DNA from: Sorangium cellulosum So0157-2
GTDB taxonomy: Bacteria; Myxococcota_A; Polyangia; Polyangiales; Polyangiaceae
DNA length: 64,000 bases
Assembly: GCF_000418325.1 (NCBI RefSeq)
Contig: NC_021658.1
Location: 14,674,501 to 14,738,500 of the forward strand
Direction: 5' to 3'
Positions 35,945 to 44,165 of this stretch are shown here, one piece after another (position 1 is the stretch's first letter; each line of letters begins with the position of its first letter). The position numbers and the translations under genes are program-made. The notes under the pieces are model-generated. The model had not been told where the DNA came from. It ran no database searches and saw only the letters and a program-made list of their open reading frames with translations.

Positions 35945-37189
35945 ATGCGCGACGTCCGGATGCGAGGTTTCCGCGAGCAGACGACGGTCGAGCGGGCGCT
36001 CGAGGTGCTCGGGCAGCGGATCCGGCGGCTCGGCGACGAGCCGGTGCCGATCGCCCGGGCGGCGGGGCGGGTCACGGCCGAGCGCGTGCTCGCCCGGGCG
36101 AGCGTGCCGCACTTCGCGCGCGCGGCGATGGACGGGTACGCGCTCGCCGGCGAGGCGACCTCCGGCGCGGCCGCCGGCGCGCCGGTCGAGCTCGCGCTCG
36201 TGGGCGCGTCGTTCCCCGGGCGCCCTCACGCGGGGGCGATCCGCCTGGGCGAGGCCGTGCGGATCACGACCGGCGCGCCGGTGCCCGAGGGGGCGGACGC
36301 GGTGCTCATGGCGGAGCACGCGGAGGAGGCGGCGGGCCCGGACGGGGCGGCGGTGGTGCGGGTGCGCGCGCCCGTGCCGGCGGGCAAGCACGTCGCGCCG
36401 ATCGGCGAGGACGTGATCGAGGGCGCGGAGGTCGTGCCGGCCGGGCGCCGGCTGCGGCCGCAGGACGTCGGCGTGCTCGCGTCGACCGGGGTCGCCGAGG
36501 TGCGCGCGGTGCGGAGGCCGTCGGTGCGGATCCTGATCACGGGCGACGAGCTCCTGCCGCCGGGGAGCGCGCCGGGCGGGGCGTGCATCGTCGACGCGAA
36601 CAGCCTGGTGCTGTCGGCGCTCGCGCGCCGCGACGGCGTCGAGGACGTGGAGGTCGCGTATGTCCCCGACCGGCGCGAGGCGGTCCGGAGCGCCCTCGCG
36701 GCGGCTGGCGAGGACGTGGTGCTGGTCTCGGGCGGGTCGTCGGTCGGCTCGGAGGACCACGCGCCGCTCGTGCTCGCGGAGCTGGGCGAGGTGGCGGTCC
36801 ACGGCGTCGCGATGCGCCCGGCGAAGCCCGCGGGGTTCGGGTTCCTGGCGGGTGAGCGGCCGGTGTTCCTGCTGCCGGGAAACCCGGTGTCGTGCCTGTG
36901 CGCCTACGAGTTCTTCGCGGGCCCCTCGATCCGCGCCCTGGGCGGCCTGCCGCGCGCGTGGCCGCACCGGCGGCGGCGGTGCGTGGTGGCGCGCGAGATC
37001 GCCTCGCTGCCGGGGCGCGTCGATTACGTGCGGGTGCGCGTCGAGGGAGACCGGGTGTTTCCGATCGCGACGAGCGGCGCGTCGATCCTGTCGTCGACCA
37101 CGCGCGCGGACGGCGTGGTCATCGTGCGCGCCGAGGACGCGGCGGTGGGAGAGGGCGCCGAGGTCGAGGTGCTGTTCTACGACGCGTGA
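35945..37189 (+). CDS. moeA: Molybdopterin molybdenumtransferase MoeA
   Basis: A protein of 414 residues, the usual MoeA size. It inserts molybdate into adenylylated molybdopterin in the cytoplasm. Family marks are ARAAMDGYAL near residue 60, TTGAPVPEGADAVLMAEH near 110, ITGDELLPPG near 200, VSGGSSVGSEDH near 260 (most relatives have GGVS), RPAKPAGFGFL near 290 and PVFLLPGNPVSCLCAYE near 310. No other molybdenum cofactor gene is in the window. A 43-bp repeat array begins 28 bases after its stop. Confidence 0.93.
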   Translation: MRDVRMRGFREQTTVERALEVLGQRIRRLGDEPVPIARAAGRVTAERVLARASVPHFARAAMDGYALAGEATSGAAAGAPVELALVGASFPGRPHAGAIRLGEAVRITTGAPVPEGADAVLMAEHAEEAAGPDGAAVVRVRAPVPAGKHVAPIGEDVIEGAEVVPAGRRLRPQDVGVLASTGVAEVRAVRRPSVRILITGDELLPPGSAPGGACIVDANSLVLSALARRDGVEDVEVAYVPDRREAVRSALAAAGEDVVLVSGGSSVGSEDHAPLVLAELGEVAVHGVAMRPAKPAGFGFLAGERPVFLLPGNPVSCLCAYEFFAGPSIRALGGLPRAWPHRRRRCVVAREIASLPGRVDYVRVRVEGDRVFPIATSGASILSSTTRADGVVIVRAEDAAVGEGAEVEVLFYDA

Positions 37190-37217
37190 GGCGGGGCGGC
37201 GGGGGTCGGTCGAGGCC

Positions 37218-37432
37218 GGAACCTTGTACACGGTGAGGTGGGCGAGGGTCGTCCGCGGGTGGAACCTTGTACATGTTGAGGCGAGCGAGGGTCGTCCGAG
37301 GCTGGAACCTTGTACATGTTGAGGCGGGCGAGGGTCGTTCGAAGCCGGAACCTTGTACACAGTGAGGTGGGCGAGGGGCGTCCGAGGCTGGAGCCTCAAC
37401 CGCGGTGAGGCCGGCCAGGGTCGTCCGAGGCC
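37218..37432. repeat. 43-bp tandem array (5 copies)
   Basis: Five head-to-tail units of 43 bp begin GGAACCTTGTACA and end in GAGGGTCGTCCGAGG. Units differ by a few bases each; the last has lost the TTGTACA core. There are no unique spacers. The array follows moeA and is probably untranslated; its central TGTACA is a palindrome. Confidence 0.9.
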
Positions 37433-37617
37433 GTGCCCCGGCGCGAGCCGAGGCGGGGCAGTTCGGCCAAAGGCGAGAGCTCCTGATCCTGCGCTGCGTA
37501 TCGTCGGACGACGGGGATGAATCGAGAGCCGCCGTTCAGGCGATCAGGTTTGACCCGTCGAGACGCCGAGGGAAGGAGCACGGCGACGATAACGAGCCCA
37601 TTCCCTCTCTCTTTTGT

Positions 37618-37656
37618 CTTTTTGCGCCTTTGCGCCTTTGCGCCTTTGCGTTTTTT
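37618..37656. repeat. CTTTGCGC octamer run before a T-tract
   Basis: Four copies of TTTGCGCC lead into TTTTTT, between the convergent moeA region and the 37707 gene. It may end plus-strand transcription. Such CTTTGCG runs occur between genes in many bacteria. Confidence 0.6.
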
Positions 37657-37706
37657 CTCCCTCTCTCTCGCCTATCGGCCGGTCCACCCGCGCTCCGCGC
37701 AGCCTG

Positions 37707-38534
37707 TCACTGCGGAACGTCCGGGATCGGCGCGTCCGGATCGACCTCGGGGAGCGCCTCCTCCGCCTCCTCCGCCTCCTCCGCCCCGGCCTTGCCGCCC
37801 TTGCCCGCGGCGCGCCGCGCGGCGGCCTGCCGCACGCGGTCCAAGGGCGCGAGCGAGTGTCGCGCCGCCTCTATCGTCTCCGGCGCCTCGCGATCGACGC
37901 TGGCGACGACCTGGAGCAGGTAATCCCCGATGCTGCCGACGAGCTCTCGGAGCGGCTCGCGGAGCGCGGCCACGTCCCCGGTCGTCTCGTGCGCCTTGGT
38001 GATGCCGAGGGCTTGCCCGTAGGCGATGTGCGCGGCGCGCACCTCGGCCAGGTACTCGGGCCCGGCGATCTCGACGACGTCCTTGCCGAGCGCCTCGTCC
38101 TCGTCGAGGCGGCCGAGGAGGCTGTTGCTCTCGGCCCACTCGAGATCCATGGGGAGCTTGAGGAACTCGAGGCCTTCGGGGAACAGCGCCTTCGTGATCT
38201 CCCCGGCGCGCTCCGCCTTCGGGTGCGCCTCGGACGGCAGGTACGCGCAGGCGTCGAGGCGCATCTTCAGGGCGGCCCACGCCGTGTCGACGCGGTAATC
38301 CGCCTTCGCCTTGCTCGCGGGCCTGGGCGCCGCGGCGGCGCGCCGCCGCTGGCTCCACGCCTTGTTCATGGCGAGCGTCGCCTTGCGCATGGCGCGCGCC
38401 GTGCGCTTCATGCCGCCCGTGGCCTCCCTCGGCAGCGCCGAGAGCAGAGCGACGGAGAGCGCGATGGCCTGCCGGACGTCGAGCTTCGGCGGGCGTAGAT
38501 ATGGAGTCGGATCAAAATCAATGCGCTTGGCCAT
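37707..38534 (-). CDS. Hypothetical protein, acidic C-terminus
   Basis: A soluble protein of 275 residues that I do not recognise. The N-terminal 40 residues (MAKRIDFDPTPYLRPPKLD) are followed by a basic helix (QRRRAAAAPRPASKAKADY), a long helical domain with WAALKMRLDACAYLPSEAHP, and a tail rich in Ala, Glu and Pro that ends in acidic residues. The start at 38534 has GGGAGG at eight bases; an ATG 27 bases upstream has no such site. There is no signal peptide. The compact helical domain may bind DNA or protein, but nothing specific can be said. Confidence 0.72.
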   Translation of the reverse strand: MAKRIDFDPTPYLRPPKLDVRQAIALSVALLSALPREATGGMKRTARAMRKATLAMNKAWSQRRRAAAAPRPASKAKADYRVDTAWAALKMRLDACAYLPSEAHPKAERAGEITKALFPEGLEFLKLPMDLEWAESNSLLGRLDEDEALGKDVVEIAGPEYLAEVRAAHIAYGQALGITKAHETTGDVAALREPLRELVGSIGDYLLQVVASVDREAPETIEAARHSLAPLDRVRQAAARRAAGKGGKAGAEEAEEAEEALPEVDPDAPIPDVPQ

Positions 38535-39109
38535 CGAGAATACCTCCCTTGATTTCATCAATCACGATCCGGATGAACGGGTCAAGCGACTTCCGTGTCG
38601 TTTATTTGCTCGGCGGCGCGTGAGCCGACTGTTCATGCTCTCGCGTCACCGCACCGAGATCGCGATAGCGGGTGGTGGCGATCGAGGGAGGGGGCGAGCG
38701 CTCGAGCTGCTCGCGGCGCTCGTGCTGTGATTTGAGAGAAGTCGCTGCTCCGTCGATGCGAAGAGCTTTCCAGGACACGGGCGGCGCGTCCTGCCGGGAG
38801 ACGACGTCCGCATTCGGAGCACGTTTCGGGCCATCGGGACGCCCAGCGGTGCGCGCCTCGCGACGACCTCGGAAGTCGCCGGGGCCGAGCCGGCGTCTGC
38901 ACCTGCCAGGGACGACATGGTCAACAGGGAGATCGGCGCACCGGCCGGCCCGCACGCACGCATTGCGCACAGGCGCACTGCTTTCGCAGGTGTCGCCGGC
39001 GAGCGCCAGGGCTGCACCCGCCGGACGATTGGCCTACTTCTTGTTTGATCCCGGATGGGAACACGAGAGCCGCAGTAGGTTGCAAGCTGTGCCTCGTTGG
39101 AGGTAATGT
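38535..39109. other. Divergent intergenic region, no gene seen
   Basis: A 575-base spacer between two divergent genes. The part next to 38534 is relatively AT-rich, as expected for a promoter. Several overlapping frames span 38602-39149 on the minus strand, but none has protein-like composition or a ribosome binding site. Confidence 0.5.
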
Positions 39110-41044
39110 ATGTCGACCAGGAAAGACGTTCGCGAGGAAGGTGCTGCACGGGTCACTCCTCGCAGGAGGCAGCGCGCAGGCAGCGCCATCGGACTCGTGG
39201 CCGTCTCCGCGCTGGCCTTGCAGGGCTGTGCGCTCACACAGACCACCGGCAAGGATCCGCTTGGCGACGCGATCGAGGCGTACGAGCTCACGCAGGACGG
39301 CAGGAAGCTCGCCGTCCAGAGGGGCGGCCTTACGGAGGTTGACATCAACAGCTCGATCCTGCTCGAGGTAAAGCGGGACAAGCTGATGCTGCACGCCCAG
39401 CCCTTCGGCGCGCGCCAGGGAGACATCGAGCACGCGCTGGACGAGATGGCCCGGATCCTCGGTCTCCTGAAGAAGCAGGCCGGCGTCGTGGCGGCCATCG
39501 AAGATGCGCTGAAGCCTGCGGGCAAGATGGGCCAGGCCGCGCTCGACGACGCACGCAGGCTCAGCAACGAGACGCGGCAGGAGGCAGATCTGCTCGCGCG
39601 CGACAGCGGCGATCCTCTCCCGTCAGGGAGCGCGGGGCCGAGCGCCTATTTGATCGACAAGGCGCGGCGGAGCGCCACGCTGGCCGAGACCCTGATCTCC
39701 GATGAACGCGTCCGCCTGCGCGTGGGGGCTCGCGTCGGCAGCAACATCGTGCACGTGCCCAGCTACGATAACCAGAGCGCAGGTGCGCCGGTGTTCCTGC
39801 CGCCCGTGCGGCGCTCGTCGCCCCCTCCTCCCAGTGACAAAGAACGCAAAGAGGAGGGCGCGGAGCAGCCTGGCCGGTCCGAGGACCGGTCGGTGGACGC
39901 CCAGGAGCGGGCGAAAGAGCTGCGCGATCGCGCGCTCGCGCTCGAGCAGGCGACGCTCGCGCGGCGACGGGCGGCCATGGAGGCGCTCCGGGCCCGCAAC
40001 GACGCGATCACGAGCGTGGTGACGGCCAGCGCCAATGTCGTCGCGCTGATCGAGAGCCCGGCGAACGAGCATGCAGCGCTGAAGGGCGCGGCCGGCAAGG
40101 CTGTGGAAGCGTGCGGCGACGCGCTGCTCGAGAAGATCCCGGCGGCCCCCGCTCCGGCGCCGGACGACGATACGCTGACGCAGCAGCTCCAGAAGTGCGG
40201 CAAGGCGCTCGGTCCGCTCACTGAGGCGCAGACGCTTTACAAGGCCAAGGATCCGGCCAAGCTCACGAAGCTCGACAACGCCGTGACGGCTCTAGGTACG
40301 GCGCTCGCTGCCAACCTCTTGCTCCCCCTCGCGTGGGCGGAGCTCGCGCTCGCGCAGCACACCCCGAGGCTGGCGCCGACGACGGCCGAGGCCACCGTTG
40401 CCCCCGCGAAGCAGGACCGGCCCGCGGCGAGGCCGCTTTCCACCACGATCGACCTGCTCCGTGTGGAGCGCGAGGAGGGTGATATCATGTCGTACCAGCC
40501 CTCGCTGGTCGTCGACGGTCAGGTCATGCTCGAGGGCGCGCCCGTGAGCATGATGGTCGTGCGCAACGGTCCGCAGCTCCGCGTCGCACCGGCCGCCTTC
40601 TTCGTGCAGCCGTTCAAGCTCACCGAGGGCGAGCCGGCCTTCCGTCCGTTGCCGTCCGTGGTCGCCTCGGTGCATTACCGATTCGGTCGCTGCGCCGTAT
40701 GGCACTGCGACGAGTCCGCCGTCGCGGCGCGCCCGTGGCCCTTTCTGCGTGCGTTGAACTTCTTGGATCCTGGCGTCGGGCTCCACATGATGACGCTCGG
40801 GCTGGGCACGGTGACCTCGAAGACGGACGCCGCGGGGAAGACCGTGGACACCACCACCTCCAATGCGTTCGAGCTCGGTGTCGGTGGCACGTTCCAGCTC
40901 TTCGGTGACGTGCTCCAGATCAGCGCAGGCTACGACCTCCAGGCGCAGCGGACCTACTGGGCCTTCGGCGTTGGCCTGCAGACGCTCACGGATTTCGGGA
41001 TCAACTGGCCTCCTGTCGAGCGGTCCTCGTCGGGGGGCAACTGA
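39110..41044 (+). CDS. Large lipoprotein with coiled coil and beta-rich C-terminus
   Basis: A protein of 644 residues. After a basic N-terminus (TPRRRQRAGS) comes a hydrophobic stretch with lipobox ALQGC at about residue 40. Residues 75-320 are helical, with repeated Ala/Arg/Glu heptads and a Pro-rich break (RRSSPPPPSDKERKEEGAEQ). The last 150 residues are beta-rich, with alternating hydrophobic and small residues (FELGVGGTFQLFGDVLQISA, WAFGVGLQTLTDFGINW) that look like membrane strands of a small barrel. I do not recognise the family. It should be anchored in the outer membrane. It appears to stand alone. Confidence 0.72.
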   Translation: MSTRKDVREEGAARVTPRRRQRAGSAIGLVAVSALALQGCALTQTTGKDPLGDAIEAYELTQDGRKLAVQRGGLTEVDINSSILLEVKRDKLMLHAQPFGARQGDIEHALDEMARILGLLKKQAGVVAAIEDALKPAGKMGQAALDDARRLSNETRQEADLLARDSGDPLPSGSAGPSAYLIDKARRSATLAETLISDERVRLRVGARVGSNIVHVPSYDNQSAGAPVFLPPVRRSSPPPPSDKERKEEGAEQPGRSEDRSVDAQERAKELRDRALALEQATLARRRAAMEALRARNDAITSVVTASANVVALIESPANEHAALKGAAGKAVEACGDALLEKIPAAPAPAPDDDTLTQQLQKCGKALGPLTEAQTLYKAKDPAKLTKLDNAVTALGTALAANLLLPLAWAELALAQHTPRLAPTTAEATVAPAKQDRPAARPLSTTIDLLRVEREEGDIMSYQPSLVVDGQVMLEGAPVSMMVVRNGPQLRVAPAAFFVQPFKLTEGEPAFRPLPSVVASVHYRFGRCAVWHCDESAVAARPWPFLRALNFLDPGVGLHMMTLGLGTVTSKTDAAGKTVDTTTSNAFELGVGGTFQLFGDVLQISAGYDLQAQRTYWAFGVGLQTLTDFGINWPPVERSSSGGN

Positions 41045-41252
41045 GCCTCGATGCCCGGCCGGCTCGACGTCCGCCCGCTCCTACCTCGACGGGATTGCAA
41101 GAGTGCCGGGCGCATGAACTCCTCCATCCAGGACAACGCCGCGTCCGGACACGCCGACGGGGCGAGGAACAGGCCCACGGCTGACCCAACGACCGCAAGC
41201 GCCGGCCGCGCTTGGTGCCGCGGCGGAGCGGCAGTATCCTCGGGCAAGACAC

Positions 41253-42806
41253 ATGACCATCCGCCTTCCCTTGTCCCTTCTGCTCATCCTCGTCGCGGCA
41301 GGCTGCCTGGCGAGCTGCGGCGACGGCGAGCGCGATTCGACCCCCGAGGGCTCCACCTCAGGCGGCGGCGCAAACCTCGGCGGCGGCGGGACGGGAGCGA
41401 CCGGCCCCGGATCCACCGGCGCCGGCGGCGGCACGACCGCGAGCGGCACGACCGCGAGCGGCGCGACCGCGAGCGGCGCGACCTCCGGCAGCGGCGGCGC
41501 GGAGGCCGTCGCGCCCGGGATCGTCAAGCACGCCGAGGGCAAGCTCGCCGAGTCGGGCCTCACCGTTGTGTCGTATGGCGGTTACCTCAACGGCGAATCC
41601 TTCCAGCAGGACGCGATCGTCTCGTTCGGCGGTTACCAGTACACGGCCTTCTGGAACACCAATCGCAATGTCGTCCTCGCGCGACGGCAGCTGCCCGCCC
41701 GCCCGGGCGGCGCCGCCGGGGAATGGCAGAAGTTCGATTTCAAGGACTACCGGCTCAGCGCCGACGACGCCCACAACACCATCTCTCTCGGGATCGCGCC
41801 CGGCGACGGCACGCTCCACCTCGCCTTCGATCACCACGGCAGCACGCTCCACTACCGCCGCTCGGTCACCGGCCTCTTGACCGACCCGGAGGGCACCGCC
41901 TGGGCCGCCGCGAGCTTCGGCGCCGTCTCGAGCGCGCTCGTCGGCTCGACCACCGTGCCCCTCGTCACCTACCCGCGGTTCGTCACCGAGCCCGGCGGCG
42001 ACAAGCTCCTTCTGAGCGCCCGGATCGGCGAGAGCGGCAGCGGCGACGAGCACCTGTGGGAGTACGACGCGGCCACGCACGCCTGGAGCGCGCTCGGCGA
42101 GTACATCGAGGGCACGGACGCCAGCATGAACGCCTACCTGCACGGGCTGGCGTACACGCGCGGCGGCGCGCGCCTCCACGCCGCCTGGTGCTGGCGGGAC
42201 ACGCCGAACGCGACCACGAACCACGATCTCCTCTACGTCTACAGCGACGATCACGGGCGCACCTGGCACAACAATGCAGGGGAGAAGGTCGCGACCGCCG
42301 GCGCCTCCTTCGTCACCCGGAGCACGCCGGGCCTGTCCGTGTGGGCCATCGGCCAGAACCGAGGGCTCATCAACCAGGAGCACATGACCGCCGACGAGAG
42401 CGGCCGGGTCCACGTGCTGCTCTCGCACCTGCCCGACGCCGAGGCCGACGACGCGAATTTCACGAACGCACGGGCGCGCAGCGAGTTCTTCCATTACGTC
42501 CGGGATCCGGAGGGAACCTGGACGCGCCACGGCCTCGGCCTGCGCGCGATCGAGAACTTCCGGGGAAAGCTCGCGATCTCCTCCACCGAGAACGTCTACG
42601 CGATCCTCCCCGATCTCCGCATCGCCGGCGCCTCGCCGAGCGACGGCTATGCGACCTGGACGCTCCTCGACGCCTCCGACGCGGGCCGATTCTTCTCCGA
42701 TCCCCTGATCGACGCCGCCCGGCTCGAGGCCTCGGACGAGCTCACCGTGTACTATCCCGAACGGGGATCCGTGAATATCTGGGGCCTCGAGTACTCCCTG
42801 AAGTGA
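41253..42806 (+). CDS. Lipoprotein with BNR_4-type beta-propeller, possible polysaccharide lyase
   Basis: A protein of 517 residues with lipobox LAAGC then a Gly/Ser/Thr-rich linker of about 60 residues, as in many myxobacterial surface lipoproteins. The rest fits the BNR-repeat family PF15892: VSFGGYQYTAFWNTNRNVVL, HNTISLGIAPGDGTLHLAFD, then HHGSTLHYRRS and YVYSDDHGRTWHN. Members include ulvan-type polysaccharide lyases of families PL24/PL25 that use a propeller scaffold; the His-rich stretch DHHGSTLHYRRS could be part of such an active site, but this is inference. It has no close partner genes. Confidence 0.75.
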   Translation: MTIRLPLSLLLILVAAGCLASCGDGERDSTPEGSTSGGGANLGGGGTGATGPGSTGAGGGTTASGTTASGATASGATSGSGGAEAVAPGIVKHAEGKLAESGLTVVSYGGYLNGESFQQDAIVSFGGYQYTAFWNTNRNVVLARRQLPARPGGAAGEWQKFDFKDYRLSADDAHNTISLGIAPGDGTLHLAFDHHGSTLHYRRSVTGLLTDPEGTAWAAASFGAVSSALVGSTTVPLVTYPRFVTEPGGDKLLLSARIGESGSGDEHLWEYDAATHAWSALGEYIEGTDASMNAYLHGLAYTRGGARLHAAWCWRDTPNATTNHDLLYVYSDDHGRTWHNNAGEKVATAGASFVTRSTPGLSVWAIGQNRGLINQEHMTADESGRVHVLLSHLPDAEADDANFTNARARSEFFHYVRDPEGTWTRHGLGLRAIENFRGKLAISSTENVYAILPDLRIAGASPSDGYATWTLLDASDAGRFFSDPLIDAARLEASDELTVYYPERGSVNIWGLEYSLK

Positions 42807-43021
42807 GCCGCGCGAACAGCGCTCCTCCCCGCTGAGCGCGCGCCTGTCCGGGCCAAATCCCGCCCGGGCCGCGGCGATGACCCGTGCGCGGGCACGCTCG
42901 GTGCTCGCCCTGACGCGCGGTCTTGCCGGTGACGAGGGCGTGCACTGCCGCGACCTCCGCGGCGGCAAGGGACACGCGCGCCGCGAGCCCCGGCGCGCTC
43001 CCGCCACGAGGAGCGTTACCA

Positions 43022-43987
43022 ATGAGCCCCGACGCGTTCGTCAAGCGCGGATTCGCATTCATCGTGGGAGGAATGGTCGCGGTCTCCGCGTATTATCAGG
43101 CCTCCGGGGTCGCTCAGCTCATCGCCCACCAGATCGCGCGGGACGGCGCCCAGCCCGCCCTCCCGGAGAGAGCGCCCGCCACGGCGCCGCCCGCCGACGA
43201 CCGCGCGACGAGCGCGGCGCCCATCCTGGAGCGCAATCCGTTCGACTCCACGACAGGGCCGCTCGTGCCTCGGCCGAGCGCGGCCACCGCCGGCCAGGCG
43301 GATCTCTCTCAGCGCGATCCCTACCTCGCGCCGCCGTGCGATACGGGCCGCGTCGTGCTCATCGCGGTGTCCGAGGACCCGGAATGGTCGTTCGCCGCCG
43401 TCGAGGCGGAAGGCGGACGCACGGCGCTCGGGCGGCGCGGGGGGGAGATCGGCGGCCGGAAGGTCGAGCACATCGCCTGGGATCGGGTGTGGATGACGTC
43501 GGGCGGCACGCGCTGCCAGATGCAGCTCGGCAAGAAGAGCGACAAGGACGGCAAGAAGGCGGCCGAGCCGCAGCCCCGGGCGCCGGAGCCGCCCCGCGCG
43601 ACCCCGTCGCGCGCGTCCGGCAGGAGCGACGTCCCGCCCGAGATCGCCTCGCGCATGAAGCGCGTGAGCGAGACCGAGATCGACATCGATCGATCGGCCG
43701 CCGAGAAGATCTTCGAGCAGCCCGAGATCGTGACGACCACCTCGGCGGCGATCCCGGAGATGCGGGACAACCAGGTGGTCGGGCTGAAGATGACGATCAA
43801 GCCGGGCTCGGTGCTCGAGTCGCTCGGGCTGCAGAGCGGCGATCTCGTGAAATCGGTCAACAGCATCGACCTCACCGACCCCCAGAAGGCGATGATGGCC
43901 TACACGCGCATGCGCTCCGACAAGAGCCTGTCCGTCGTCGTCGAGCGCGACGGCCGCCCGGTGAGGCTCAGGGTCAACATCCGCTGA
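43022..43987 (+). CDS. gspC: Type II secretion protein GspC-like
   Basis: A protein of 321 residues. The N-terminal membrane anchor (GFAFIVGGMVAVSAYYQASG), the NPFD sequence before the linker, the homology region (VVLIAVSEDPEWSFAAVEAE; GGRKVEHIAWDRVWM) and the C-terminal PDZ domain (MTIKPGSVLESLGLQSGDLV) match GspC, which couples the inner-membrane platform to the secretin GspD. No other gsp gene is present, so it is isolated here. GAGGAG precedes the ATG at 43022. Confidence 0.85.
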   Translation: MSPDAFVKRGFAFIVGGMVAVSAYYQASGVAQLIAHQIARDGAQPALPERAPATAPPADDRATSAAPILERNPFDSTTGPLVPRPSAATAGQADLSQRDPYLAPPCDTGRVVLIAVSEDPEWSFAAVEAEGGRTALGRRGGEIGGRKVEHIAWDRVWMTSGGTRCQMQLGKKSDKDGKKAAEPQPRAPEPPRATPSRASGRSDVPPEIASRMKRVSETEIDIDRSAAEKIFEQPEIVTTTSAAIPEMRDNQVVGLKMTIKPGSVLESLGLQSGDLVKSVNSIDLTDPQKAMMAYTRMRSDKSLSVVVERDGRPVRLRVNIR

Positions 43988-44123
43988 CGATCCGCTGACG
44001 CGAGCCGGCCCCCGCGGCCGCGACGGGCCGCGGCGCTCCATCCTGGAGCGGCGCGCGCTCCATCGCGGATCGCGGCGGCGCGCGCGGCGGCGGCGCAGCG
44101 CCCCATTTCCCATCTCTCCCGTC

Positions 44124-44139
44124 TGGCCCGGTTCCTGCG
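44124..44139 (+). promoter_or_regulatory. Possible sigma-54 promoter
   Basis: TGGCCCGGTTCCTGCG resembles the -24/-12 consensus TGGCACG-N4-TTGC with GG and GC at the right spacing. It lies about 27 bases before the flotillin-like gene's ATG. Sigma-54 promoters are common in myxobacteria. The match is partial. Confidence 0.3.
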
Positions 44140-44165
44140 AAGCCCGTCCTCACGAGGGAGAGGCC

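Noticed and set aside
37218..37432. CRISPR-like array with 43-bp period
   Set aside because: The whole 43-bp unit is repeated; there is no conserved repeat with variable spacer.
38602..39149. Minus-strand frames between the two divergent genes at 38.5-39.1 kb
   Set aside because: Several frames overlap here, none with consistent codon bias, ribosome binding site or domain.
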